A stretch of DNA of 64,000 bases from Symsagittifera roscoffensis (GCF_963678635.1 NC_087067.1:33578401-33642400); one strand, 5' to 3'. Shown: positions 23,539 through 33,160, numbered from the stretch's first letter. Made by a program: numbers and translations. Notes: a model not told the origin generated them from the letters alone.

Positions 23539-25532
23539 TGGCGCAGCAAGCAGGACAAAGCGCGGGATCAGGAAAAAATCCACTGGGAATTACGGCATTT
23601 TGGCCGAGTAAATGTACGGAAGCACCAATGTTGTGGGAGCATTGGATTACACGATTCACCTGGGGTGTAATAGCAAAACATTCATTCAATCCGACGGCAT
23701 TTTATTTTGCTAATACGCTCACTGAGGCGCAAATTACCGGTCTGCCAGAGGAGGTGAATGGGAAAAATCGAGTGGAAGCAGAGCAGACACTAATTTCTAA
23801 CCTCTATTTGTGTTTGGGGGAACGTGGACAGGACGAATTACATAACCGGAAGCCCCATCTGGACCTGGCGACTACCCGATATCCACGGGTTTTGGATGAA
23901 TTTGAGAGTGTTTTCCGCAAGGAAAGAAACGAAACATTCGAGACGTATCAGCTACTATCTCGGAAACAACGTGACGGGGAAACGCTAGAAGAATTTCACT
24001 CCGTTTTGAGTGGACTAGCCGCTAGATGCTCATTAGGAACATTGGAACGACGGGTGTTACGTGATGTATTCATAGTAAATATGTCCAACAAGGAAGCCCA
24101 AACGGAGCTATGCCGTTCAACTAAGACACCAGATGAGGTCTACCGGATTGCTTTGTCATATGAACGGGGGGACAAATACGCAAAGTCGTATAAAGTATCC
24201 GGTGGGGGACTTACTGCGGCACCAGCGGGTTCACTACAAACTAAAGCGGAGCCTATAAGCGCAATTAGAGGAGGGTACCGTCGTCCATTCCAAAGAGGCG
24301 GACGTGGATTTGGCAGGGGCGGCACAAGGGGCCGCGGAGGAGCAGTTGATCGCAAGTGCTACAATTGCGACCAGAGTGGTTTTACCCCGGACCACATTCC
24401 AAAGTGCCCAGCAAGAAATGTAACCTGCAATTTTTGCAAGAAAATGGGACACTATGAGCGAACTTGTAGAGGACGTCGATCGGCGAATAGGGGTCGCGTA
24501 GGCATGATAAATGAGGATGACACCAATGGCGGGACTACCCAAGATTATCCGGAGGAGAGTGCATCCAATTACGGAAGTTCTGTCGGATGGGTGACTGATT
24601 CAAAGACACCGGCACATGGATGGGATTCGGATAGTTCGACGGAGTATGTGGTTATGTCAATTCGGCGGAAGGAAGAAACGGAATTAAAAGTCGCGGGGGC
24701 CAAACTAGCCTTAAGAATCAACGGCAAAGCAACTCAAGCCTGGATTGACAGTGGTTCGCCAATATCCATCTTCACTATTGGGGAACTAAAACGTACCCTG
24801 GGGACAGTCAACGTACAATTGAAACCGCTGAATCCACAAGACGACCAATTCCGCGATTACGGAAACAATCCGTTAAAATTTCTGGGAAAGATGCAAGTCA
24901 CGCTTCATTCCAATGGATGGACTTGTTCGTCGGATATAAACGTCATCGGAGGGTGCCGACCGTCTATTATTGGCAGGGATTTAATGCCCTCACTAGGACT
25001 GATGCTGGTACAAGCACCATCGACAGAAGGGGTGAAAAGCATACATACCACGGAAGGAACTGTGGCGATGGACAATGACCTGGATGAGTGGCAGACACAT
25101 TTCTGTAAGCAATTTCAACATCTTTTTCACAGGGTAGGGCGCATTCGAAATTATAAGGTGCAGGCAGATTTCTTCAAAAACCTAACTCCAATTCAACAAA
25201 AAGGTAGGCGAGTACCTATAACATTACAGGAAAAAGTCGATAAGGAGATTGAAAAACTGTTGGGACAGGGTCATATCCAAAAGTTGGAAGAATGTTCAGA
25301 CAAATATTTTGTTTCACCTATTGTCATCACCGTGAAAAAGGACGGTTCTGTTAAACTTGCACTGGAATCTAGAGAACTAAACAAACAAGTGCATAAGAAT
25401 AAATACCAAATGCCCAATATTGAAGAACTAATGGACATCGTAGGGCAAACTATCAGCGAACGCAAACAGGGGGATGTTTTTTTTTACAACGATGGACCTC
25501 ACGTACGCATACGGTCAACTTCCTTTAAATGA
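23538..25532 (+). CDS. Gag, protease and start of reverse transcriptase (664 aa, one frame)
   Basis: Structural protein and the first pol enzymes in one continuous frame. Residues 1-230 are an unannotated Gag core; about 245-272 are rich in arginine and glycine (nucleic-acid binding). From Cys274 come two zinc knuckles: CYNC...H...C with a long middle spacing, then canonical CNFCKKMGHYERTC. The protease has the active-site Asp-Ser-Gly at 404-406 and IIGRDLM near 476-482. Reverse transcriptase begins near 545, with VSPIVITVKKDGSVKLA from about 592. The start ATG uses the last LTR base, so no leader separates LTR and gag. The frame leaves RT at the T9 run at 25477-25485 and adds a short unrelated tail before its stop; RT continues in another frame. 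Confidence 0.9.
   Translation: MAQQAGQSAGSGKNPLGITAFWPSKCTEAPMLWEHWITRFTWGVIAKHSFNPTAFYFANTLTEAQITGLPEEVNGKNRVEAEQTLISNLYLCLGERGQDELHNRKPHLDLATTRYPRVLDEFESVFRKERNETFETYQLLSRKQRDGETLEEFHSVLSGLAARCSLGTLERRVLRDVFIVNMSNKEAQTELCRSTKTPDEVYRIALSYERGDKYAKSYKVSGGGLTAAPAGSLQTKAEPISAIRGGYRRPFQRGGRGFGRGGTRGRGGAVDRKCYNCDQSGFTPDHIPKCPARNVTCNFCKKMGHYERTCRGRRSANRGRVGMINEDDTNGGTTQDYPEESASNYGSSVGWVTDSKTPAHGWDSDSSTEYVVMSIRRKEETELKVAGAKLALRINGKATQAWIDSGSPISIFTIGELKRTLGTVNVQLKPLNPQDDQFRDYGNNPLKFLGKMQVTLHSNGWTCSSDINVIGGCRPSIIGRDLMPSLGLMLVQAPSTEGVKSIHTTEGTVAMDNDLDEWQTHFCKQFQHLFHRVGRIRNYKVQADFFKNLTPIQQKGRRVPITLQEKVDKEIEKLLGQGHIQKLEECSDKYFVSPIVITVKKDGSVKLALESRELNKQVHKNKYQMPNIEELMDIVGQTISERKQGDVFFYNDGPHVRIRSTSFK
23539..23554 (+). 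other. Primer binding site (tRNA-Ser type)
   Basis: TGGCGCAGCAAGCAGG starts directly after the LTR. From memory, the reverse complement of animal tRNA-Ser(UGA) 3' end plus CCA begins TGGCGCAGCGAGCAGG, so 15 of 16 bases agree. Mag-group elements are known to use tRNA-Ser. The site lies inside the gag reading frame and encodes its first residues. Confidence 0.75.
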
Positions 25533-26412
25533 AAACACTAGTAAACATTGCAATTTTTCATTGGTGGGAGGCCGTTCTACCGGTACATATCGATTCAAAA
25601 CAGGATTCTACGGATTGACAACCATGCCGGCGGAATTTCAACGGGTCATGGATGCCATTCTGGCTGAATTTCCGTGCGCGCATGCTTTCATTGATGATAT
25701 ATTAGTCATTTCGAAAGGTACCAAGATCGAACATATCGCTTTAGTGGAGAAGATTTTAACGAAACTCGATAAAGAAAATATGGCTTTGAAGCTAGAAAAA
25801 TGTCAATTTGCGAAAAATACTTGCGAGTGGTTAGGCCACCGGATTACGAAATCAGGGATTACACCAATGGTGCGGAAAACAGATCCAATTGACAAATTAA
25901 CCGCCCCGAAAACGCTCTCTCAGTTGAAATCGTTCATGGGGTCAATCCATAGTCTTCACAAATACTTACCGGCGTTAGCGGAAACTTTGGCGCCTCTACG
26001 TCCACTTCTAAGTAAGATGAACGAATTCCTCCGGACAATTGACTGCCAAACAGCGTTCGAATCGATTAAGAAACAAGTCGCGAACATTGTCGAACTTAAG
26101 CATTTCGACGTACATAAGGATATACGTATCGTGTGCGACGCAAGCCATAACGGTTTGGGGGCGGTACTCGAACAACTAGGCACCGAGGGTTGGCGACCAA
26201 TATCATTTGCGTTCCGGTTTTTAAATGCGGCCGAAAAGAAATATTCGACGAATGAGCTAGAAATGCTGACCGTAGTTTGGGGCTCCGAATACTTCAGAAA
26301 TTATATTTTCGGGCGGAAATTTACTGTGGTGACAGATCATAAGGCTTTGCTATCTTTATTGAATGGGAACAATAAGAAAAACAAGACTATGTTCAGTCGA
26401 TTAACTCGCTAG
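25474..26412 (+). pseudogene. Reverse transcriptase and RNase H segment (second frame, ends at in-frame TAG)
   Basis: Copies element RNA into DNA and degrades the RNA strand. The sequence enters this frame at the T9 run, so the initial ATG is probably not a real start. Counting from it, the RT catalytic aspartates are Asp8 (MDLTYAYGQL) and Asp74-Asp75 (AFIDDILV); FYGLTTMPAEFQ and WLGHRI are typical RT motifs. RNase H has Asp222 (VCDASHNGLGA), Glu263 (NELEML) and Asp288 (VVTDHKAL). The frame stops at TAG 26410-26412 near the RNase H end, although the same frame is open and recognisable on the other side. Two lesions within about 930 bp make the pol product non-functional as read. Confidence 0.9.
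25477..25485 (+). other. T9 homopolymer at the pol frame change
   Basis: Nine T in a row inside the RT coding region where the frame changes. A one- or two-base slip here, in the element or in sequencing, would explain the break. It is in the middle of the RT domain, not between gag and pol, so a programmed frameshift is unlikely. Confidence 0.75.
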
Positions 26413-26451
26413 ATTGATAGAATTATCCCCTTTGATTTTGTCATTGAACAC

Positions 26452-29121
26452 ATGCCTGGGGCTAAAATTGGCCTGGCGGATTACCTTTCAAGGCATCCGG
26501 TGGGGGAAGCCACGAAAGTTAGTCTTTATGATAACACTTTCACAGTGGCAAAATTGAAATCAATTACCAATTCACTCGGATATATTGATACCAATAAAGG
26601 GATCATCAAAGCATCAAAGGAATCAATTGTTTCAGCTAAAGATATTCAAGTTGGAAACGATAAAGTTAACATTCCACCGGAAGAGGGCGTCAAAACGCGT
26701 GACCATCGGTTGACCAATCAGAAGCCACTAAAACGAATAGCTGAGTGTAATGACCGGGAAAGCGCAAAAGTAGTAAAGTCAATCACCGAATGTAAACTAC
26801 GTGAGTCTGATATTAATTCCACAGTAAACAGTAGTCCTCCATTTAACAAAACAAGTTATCGATCTAACAAAATACACATATCTACAATGACATCACTTAA
26901 TTTGAAGAAATTTAATAAATTACTGTTGAAACATCCAGAAATAACGAGCGGCAGTAGCAGCGAGGTGGAGATTGTGGATGCACGATTGGAGGCGGAGACG
27001 CATCACACCAGGGACATTCGATGCAACACAGTCATCTCCATTCCTTCGGCATTCGGAGGTGAACTTTTTCCGGCGGCATACCCAGCAGGAGGGAACGTCA
27101 TCATGTCAGTAATTCCCCGGGACTGCAAGATAGTCCGCAAAAGCAGTGCACTGCCGGAGCTATTCAACCTGAAGCTCGTGGAAGCGAACTATAAAGGGGA
27201 CCCCCAGATGCGCGCAATAAAAGAACTGGTGGAGAGTAAGGACCCGGATTTGGAAAAGAAGGTCAGAGCAATGGGTGCCTACCTCGGACAGCACACACAT
27301 GATTTCCACGTGCGGGAAAATTGTCTGTGGATGGACGAACGACTCGTCATCCCCATACCACTCAGGAAGGCTGTGGTTAATCGGATACATGCGTTTCACC
27401 ATGGGCGCTCGAGTATGTTCGACGCTGCGAGGGATGTCTGGTTTCCCTATCTCCACCGGAGTTTAGTCGCAGCTGCGGATGGATGCAAGGAATGCACCGA
27501 TGCAGGTAAAAGCCTTAAACCATTATGCGCCAAAGGTGATGTTGGGAAGATCTATGAACCACGCGAGCCGAACGAATGCCTACAGCTTGATTTTTGGGGT
27601 CCAATTAGATACTTAAATGAATCAAGTAAATATGTCTTGGTAGCGGTTGACCGATTCTCACGTTGGCCCTCTGCAATGATCTGCGGAAATAATAAAAGCG
27701 ACAAGGTCCTTAAGTTCATTAAACAATACATATCTCAACATGGTGTCCCTAGGAAAATTTTTATGGATCAAGGTACAAGTTTCACATCGAATGCAGTTAA
27801 ATCATTTTGCAATTCCGAAGGAATTGAAATAATTTATTCACCCGTGAATGATCATCGCGCCACCGGGTGTGTCGAACGTACCATTGGCAGTCTGAAAAAC
27901 TTTGTCTTAACTTACGCTAAAGAAAAAGATAGTGGAAACTTAGAATCAATGATAGAACGAGCCTTGAGAGCTCTAAGATTTGCCCCAAATGCTACTCTCA
28001 AGATATCGCCGTTTGAAGCTCATCACGGCAGAGAAGCCAATACGGTACTGCGAAATCTTACGAAAAAGCCAACCCTGCAAAACCTAAACTGGGCCAGAGT
28101 GTTGAAACAAAAATCTGCCTATTTAGATTCTACTGACCCCAGAGCTCCGAGGAACATCCAACCCATGGCAACGGATTGGGAAGAACGATGCGACGTGGAG
28201 TTTGATGTCGATCATATGAATCACCCTAGGCGACTGACACAAAATCAACTAGTTTCGGCGGCGGATGGAACACCAATGGCTGACGGGGACGGGAAACAGG
28301 CTTGTGGGGGAAAGTCTAAACAGCCAAGTAAACGGACCGAACTGTTGTTCCAACGACTCAAGGATAGCAATAAAAGGTATAGACCCATAAACCAAAAAGT
28401 AATTCGCGAATCTAAGCACACTATAACTCTAGCAAATGGCTCTGTACTTAGGAAAAGTGGGGTTGCCGAGAAAGTCATCAAATCGAACGCGCCAACTACC
28501 GCGAGTAAGCTAACACTACCACTCCCAGCTATGAGTGCATTGCAACGTCGGGCGGAACTAAAGCGAGCAGCGAACGAACAGGCGGCGGGGACGAGCACAC
28601 AGAGTAAAGCAAGCGCACAGAGTAAGGCTGATAACAGAGTGCGAGAATTTTCACCAGCGGAGGAGGACGATTCGGATTCGGAGTACGAGCCAATAACAAT
28701 TTCCAAACACGCAGGGAACTCAACAATAGCACCAGGGCGAGATGTGGAAGGAAATGAACCAAAAATGAATAACGATGTAGAAGACGGAATTGGAAGACCA
28801 AACTTATCCGAAGGAAGCGGAGCTGGAAAATCCCAGGGGGTGGACACGGAGGTCCAGACTATGAGCAACGAGCAAGGGGGGAGTGCCCCAAATTTGAGTA
28901 ACGAAGGACGAGGGGGGAAACATTCTAAAAAGAAAGGGGAACGAGTACGACGCTTACGTCTCGTATCATACTCTAGTCAAGAATCAGAAGATGGAACAGG
29001 ATCACGGAAAAGTACCAGGAAGCGGACGGCGGTATCTAAATTCGGCGGGGTTATGATAGATAGTATATTGAAAGCGAGAACATCCAAAGAAGAGGAAGAC
29101 AGAGAGCGGGACACTAATTGA
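26452..29121 (+). CDS. Integrase and long C-terminal region (889 aa segment after the stop)
   Basis: Inserts element DNA into the genome. The frame is open from 26413, straight after the TAG, and begins with the last RNase H residues (PFDFVIEHMPGAKIGLADYL precede and span Met1). A linker of about 200 residues without a known domain follows. Integrase has the zinc-binding His313, His317, Cys345 and Cys348, and the catalytic triad Asp380, Asp439 and Glu475 with exactly 35 residues between the last two. After about residue 560 there is a tail of over 300 residues, rich in Ser, Lys, Glu and Asp, with acidic DDSDSEYEP and a basic KSTRKRTA stretch. I see no chromodomain. Met1 is only the first ATG after the stop; independent translation is unlikely. 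Confidence 0.9.
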   Translation: MPGAKIGLADYLSRHPVGEATKVSLYDNTFTVAKLKSITNSLGYIDTNKGIIKASKESIVSAKDIQVGNDKVNIPPEEGVKTRDHRLTNQKPLKRIAECNDRESAKVVKSITECKLRESDINSTVNSSPPFNKTSYRSNKIHISTMTSLNLKKFNKLLLKHPEITSGSSSEVEIVDARLEAETHHTRDIRCNTVISIPSAFGGELFPAAYPAGGNVIMSVIPRDCKIVRKSSALPELFNLKLVEANYKGDPQMRAIKELVESKDPDLEKKVRAMGAYLGQHTHDFHVRENCLWMDERLVIPIPLRKAVVNRIHAFHHGRSSMFDAARDVWFPYLHRSLVAAADGCKECTDAGKSLKPLCAKGDVGKIYEPREPNECLQLDFWGPIRYLNESSKYVLVAVDRFSRWPSAMICGNNKSDKVLKFIKQYISQHGVPRKIFMDQGTSFTSNAVKSFCNSEGIEIIYSPVNDHRATGCVERTIGSLKNFVLTYAKEKDSGNLESMIERALRALRFAPNATLKISPFEAHHGREANTVLRNLTKKPTLQNLNWARVLKQKSAYLDSTDPRAPRNIQPMATDWEERCDVEFDVDHMNHPRRLTQNQLVSAADGTPMADGDGKQACGGKSKQPSKRTELLFQRLKDSNKRYRPINQKVIRESKHTITLANGSVLRKSGVAEKVIKSNAPTTASKLTLPLPAMSALQRRAELKRAANEQAAGTSTQSKASAQSKADNRVREFSPAEEDDSDSEYEPITISKHAGNSTIAPGRDVEGNEPKMNNDVEDGIGRPNLSEGSGAGKSQGVDTEVQTMSNEQGGSAPNLSNEGRGGKHSKKKGERVRRLRLVSYSSQESEDGTGSRKSTRKRTAVSKFGGVMIDSILKARTSKEEEDRERDTN

Positions 29122-29277
29122 GCAGGAAGGCACATTTGAAAGAGGGAGTGAAAAAGGAAACTCAAGAAACTTGTTAAACTAAAACTCATGCCCAGGGAGA
29201 GGGTGGACTACCGCTGGTCTAAAACTCAAACATTTCCGTTGGATAATTTTAAAACAGTTGTTTGAAAATTGATTGTT
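29122..29277. other. Untranslated region between pol and the 3' LTR
   Basis: About 155 bp with no reading frame of note and no envelope-like gene. It holds the upstream purine run near 29195. Confidence 0.6.
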
Positions 29278-29284
29278 GAGGGAA
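29278..29284 (+). other. Polypurine tract (GAGGGAA)
   Basis: A short purine run abutting the 3' LTR, in the place where plus-strand DNA synthesis is primed. It is short for the family; a second purine-rich run, GGGAGAGGG, lies further upstream at about 29195-29203. Confidence 0.6.
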
Positions 29285-29485
29285 TGTCATATATAGTATC
29301 TAATCATATATTACGTGTTGGCGCCATTGGTTAGCTATGTGTCTGGTGCGGCTACTAATTAATTAATACCTGCCAACCTTAAGTTTAGTCTGCGATGTTT
29401 GGATTCATTGTTGTTAACCGTTAAAAGAATAAACGAGTCAATCTTAGTTCAGTGAATTAAAGATATTGAACCTGCATTTTTCACA
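29285..29485 (+). repeat. 3' LTR (201 bp)
   Basis: Reads as identical to the 5' LTR at a constant offset of 5947 bp, including AATAAA at 29428-29433. The array sequence resumes immediately with ACACATTGGGCC. Confidence 0.95.
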
Positions 29486-29489
29486 ACAC
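29486..29489. other. Target-site duplication, right (ACAC)
   Basis: Right-hand partner of the duplication at 23334-23337. Confidence 0.85.
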
Positions 29490-29682
29490 ATTGGGCCAAA
29501 AAAATTCCAAACAATGTCAATTTTCAGTATTTTGTTTGAAATGCATAAATTATAACGTGAGCGTGCAAAATTTTACATGGTATAAGAGCATATTTTTACT
29601 CTCGCGCGAGGGCGAGTGTTTTAAAAGTAATGTACATAGACATAAGCTAGTAAGGATATAAATGAAAGCGGAGTAACTCAAA

Positions 29683-29801
29683 GCCTACGACCATACCATG
29701 TTGAATGCACCGGTTCTCGTCCGATCACCGAAGTTAAGCAACATTGAGCCTGGTTAGTACTTGGATGGGAGACCGCCTGGGAACACCAGGTGTTGTAGGC
29801 T
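29683..29801 (+). rRNA. 5S rRNA, copy 19 (downstream of retrotransposon)
   Basis: Full length; G65A in the box A to intermediate-element region, and one T missing just before the first base. It starts 198 bp after the 3' LTR end, with the TATA-like box and CpG palindrome retained. Confidence 0.96.
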
Positions 29802-30952
29802 TTTCTTTAAAGCAAAAGTAATTCTTTTACTTTTATGCGCTAAGAGTTATTGCTGTTTAAAGTTCGGTGATGTCAAAAAGTTAAGCCTAATCGAGCGTGG
29901 TGCAAAAATTTTCAATGGGTCAAATTTTGGCCAAAACAAAAGAAAACCGAAAAGTTTCTTTTGCAGTATCAATTTTGTGTACAGTCAGCTGCTGATAGGT
30001 CAAAAATAATGGAGATAACTTTTGGGGTCTTTGAGTTATAGCCTTTTGAATTTCGGTGATGTCAAAAAAATAAGCCCAATCGAGCCTGGTGAATTGCGCG
30101 AACGGCCATAACTTGCCCAAAAATTTTAAATTTTCCAAATTTCATTATTTGGATCACAAGATCATAGTCAAATCTTGGGGGACTGAGAAAATGAACCAAT
30201 GTCGTCTTTCCAACACAATGTTATAAGCTTTTGAAATCTCGGTGATACCAAAAAGTTAAGCCTAATCGAGCGTGGTGCAAAAAATGAAACTTTCAAATTT
30301 TTTTTTCCTTCAAAGTTCATTTTTTTCATCTAGTTTCATAAATTTGAGCTCAGGACAATTCCAACGAGCCCAAAACGACGTTTGTAGCTCAAGTGTACGT
30401 GGAGTAATCATCAGTTGAAAATTTGGGGGGACCCGAATTTCGGCCATTTTGGAGAAAATCGGCCTAAAAGCTAACTTTTAAGTTAGTGCAATTTTTTTCT
30501 TGCATTTTTCAAGAGAATTGGGCTGCCCTACGCTGTCGCAGAGTGCATTCAAAGAAAACTTATCAAATAGATTTGAATACTTACCTATTTAATAAGTTTA
30601 TCACAACAATTAGGCTAAAAGCAACTGACAGTATCCTGGCTGGTATTCAATCATATGCCACTTACAGTGGATGTGCGGCTATCATGCCATAGATGGTCAT
30701 TCAAGGCACCTTGTACACGCTCCATAGGTTTTGACCAGCTGATTTGGCCATAAAACACATTGGGCCAAAAAAATTCCAAACAATGTCAATTTTCAGTATT
30801 TTGTTTGAAATGCATAAATTATAACGTGAGCGTGCAAAGTTTTACATGGTATAAGAGCATATTTTTACTCTCGCGCGAGGGCGAGTGTTTTAAAAGTAAT
30901 GTACATAGACTTAAGCTAGTAAGGATATAAATGAAAGCGGAGTAACTCAAAT

Positions 30953-31071
30953 GCCTACGACCATACCATGTTGAATGCACCGGTTCTCGTCCGATCACCG
31001 AAGTTAAGCAACATTGGGCCTGGTTAGTACTTGGATAGGAGACCGCCTGGGATTACCAGGTGTTGTAGGCT
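30953..31071 (+). rRNA. 5S rRNA, copy 20
   Basis: Full length; G85A in box C, plus A101T and C102T, the last two shared with copy 9. Confidence 0.95.
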
Positions 31072-32224
31072 TTTATTTAAAGCAAAAGTAATTCTTTTAC
31101 TTTTATGCGCTAAGAGTTATTGCTGTTTAAAATTCGGTGATGTCAAAAAGTTAAGCCTAATCGAGCGTGGTGCAAAAATTTTCAATGGGTCAAATTTTGG
31201 CCAAAACAAAAGAAAACCGAAAAGTTTCTTTTGCAGTATCAATTTTGTGTACCATCAGCTGCTGATAGGTCAAAAATAATGGAGATAACTTTTGGGGTCT
31301 TTGAGTTATAGCCTTTTGAATTTCGGTGATGTCAAAAAAATAAGCCCAATCGAGCCTGGTGAATTGCGCGAACGGCCATAACTTGCCCAAAAATTTTAAA
31401 TTTTCCAAATTTCATTATTTGGATCACAAGATCATAGTCAAATCTTGGGGGACTGAGAAAATGAACCAATGTCGTCTTTCCAACACAAAGTTATAAGCTT
31501 TTGAAATCTCGGTGATACCAAAAAGTTAAGCCTAATCGAGCGTGGTGCAAAAAATGAAACTTTCAATTTTTTTTTTCTTTCAAAGTTCATTTTTTTCATC
31601 TCGTTTCATAATTTTGAGCTCAGGACAATTCCAACGAGCCCAAAACGACGTTTGTAGCTCAAGTGTACGTGGAGTAATCATCAGTTAAAAATTTGGGGGG
31701 ACCCGAATTTCGGCCATTTTGGACGAAAATCGGCCTAAAAGCTAACTTTTAAGTTAGTGCAATTTTTTTTCTTGCATTTTTCAAGAGAATTGGGCTGCCC
31801 TCCGCTGTCGCAGAGTGCATTCAAAGAAAACTTATCAAATAGATTTGAATACTTACCTATTTAATAAGTTTATCACAACAATTAGGCTAAAAGCAACTGA
31901 CAGTATCCTGGCTGGTATTCAATCATATGCCACTTACAGTGGATGTGCGGCTATCATGCCATAGATGGTCATTCAAGGCATCTTGTACACGCTCCATAGG
32001 TTTTGACCAGCTGATTTGGCCATAAAACACATTGGGCCAAAAAAATTCCAAACAATGTCAATTTTCAGTATTTTGTTTGAAATGCATAAATTATAACGTG
32101 AGCGTGCAAAGTTTTACATGGTATAAGAGCATATTTTTACTCTCGCGCGAGGGCGAGTGTTTTAAAAGTAATGTACATAGACATAAGCTAGTAAGGATAT
32201 AAATGAAAGCGGAGTAACTCAAAT

Positions 32225-32343
32225 GCCTACGACCATACCATGTTGAATGCACCGGTTCTCGTCCGATCACCGAAGTTAAGCAACATTGGGCCTGGTTAGT
32301 ACTTGGATGGGAGACCGCCTGGGAACACCAGGTGTTGTAGGCT
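32225..32343 (+). rRNA. 5S rRNA, copy 21
   Basis: Identical to the consensus. Confidence 0.98.
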
Positions 32344-33014
32344 TTTATTTAAAGCAAAAGTAATTCTTTTACTTTTATGCGCTAAGAGTTATTGCTGTTT
32401 AAAATTCGGTGATGTCAAAAAGTTAAGCCTAATCGAGCGTGGTGCAAAAATTTTCAATGGGTCAAATTTTGGCCAAAACAAAAGAAAACCGAAAAGTTTC
32501 TTTTGCAGTATCAATTTTGTGTACAATCAGCTGCTGATAGGTCAAAAATAATGGAGATAACTTTTGGGGTCTTTGAGTTATAGCCTTTTGAATTTCGGTG
32601 ATGTCAAAAAAATAAGCCCAATCGAGCCTGGTGAATTGCGCGAACGGCCATAACTTGCCCAAAAATTTTAAATTTTCCAAATTTCATTATTTGGATCACA
32701 AGATCATAGTCAAATCTTGGGGGACTGAGAAAATGAACCAATGTCGTCTTTCCAACACAAAGTTATAAGCTTTTGAAATCTCGGTGATACCAAAAAGTTA
32801 AGCCTAATCGAGCGTGGTGCAAAAAATGAAACTTTCAAATTTTTTTTTTCTTTCAAAGTTCATTTTTTTCATCTCGTTTCATAATTTTGAGCTCAGGACA
32901 ATTCCAACGAGCCCAAAACGACGTTTGTAGCTCAAGTGTACGTGGAGTAATCATCAGTTAAAAATTTGGGGGGACCCGAATTTCGGCCATTTTGGACGAA
33001 AATCGGCCTAAAAG

Positions 33015-33030
33015 CTAACTTTTAAGTTAG
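33015..33030. other. Short dyad after the candidate SL-like RNA
   Basis: CTAACTTTTAAGTTAG is an inverted repeat (7-bp arms) about 14 bp beyond the 3' hairpin of the minus-strand candidate. Many copies keep it; some vary the centre (TTTTCA, TTTTGA, TTTCA) and a few lack it (units with CTATTAGTGC near 7778 and 11611, and CTAAGTGC near 50551, 55633 and 61799). It could be a 3'-end signal, but the losses argue against a strict need. Confidence 0.3.
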
Positions 33031-33043
33031 TGCAATTTTTTTT

Positions 33044-33160
33044 CTTGCATTTTTCAAGAGAATTGGGCTGCCCTCCGCTGTCGCAGAGTGCATTCAAAGA
33101 AAACTTATCAAATAGATTTGAATACTTACCTATTTAATAAGTTTATCACAACAATTAGGC
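33044..33160 (-). ncRNA. Candidate spliced-leader-like RNA gene (type copy; 46 copies in window)
   Basis: Read on the minus strand, ATAG is followed by GTAAGTATT, a strong 5' splice donor. The donor lies where a 15-bp stem meets its 14-nt loop: AAACTTATTAAATAG pairs with CTATTTGATAAGTTT. Next comes a stem-loop CTCTGC-GACA-GCGGAG, then a small hairpin CTTG-AAAAATG-CAAG. Exon pairing across the donor plus two more hairpins is the known plan of SL RNAs. Both main stems use G-U pairs on this strand that would be A-C mismatches on the other. No canonical Sm site is seen; TTTTCTTTG and AATTCTCTTG are the nearest. The 5' end is unknown. Left ends of the copies: 185, 1463, 2742, 3990, 5266, 6545, 7793, 9070, 10357, 11629, 12908, 14192, 15468, 16744, 17983, 19263, 20529, 21799, 23078, 30499, 31771, 33044, 34323, 35602, 36694, 37785, 39060, 40339, 41616, 42892, 44170, 45452, 46734, 48016, 49297, 50569, 51846, 53124, 54404, 55650, 56895, 58175, 59268, 60550, 61817, 63098; each is 117 bp except 54404 (91 bp). 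Confidence 0.45.

Larger units (their letters stand above)
23338..29485 (+). mobile_element. Ty3/gypsy LTR retrotransposon (Mag-like), 6148 bp
   Basis: A complete-length element in the same direction as the 5S genes. Order: 201-bp LTR, tRNA-Ser-type primer site, gag with two zinc knuckles, protease, reverse transcriptase, RNase H, integrase with DD35E, long C-terminal tail, purine tract, 201-bp LTR. The RT-RNase H-integrase order defines Ty3/gypsy; the Ser-type primer site and the zinc-knuckle pair suggest the Mag group. Both LTRs begin TGTCATATA and end TTTTTCACA, and I find no difference between them, so insertion is recent. Two breaks in pol (25477-25485 and 26410-26412) suggest it cannot move on its own. 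No envelope-like gene is present. Confidence 0.95.

Noticed and set aside
24140-24542. Minus-strand open frames within gag and the integrase tail
   Set aside because: They lie opposite the well-supported gag-pol frame and show no motif of their own.
25440-25532. Programmed ribosomal frameshift at the T9 run
   Set aside because: The frame change is inside the reverse transcriptase domain. Gag, protease and the RT start already share one frame, so a programmed shift there would serve no known purpose.
29122-29284. Envelope gene downstream of pol
   Set aside because: Only about 160 bp lie between the pol stop and the 3' LTR and no reading frame of useful length is present.
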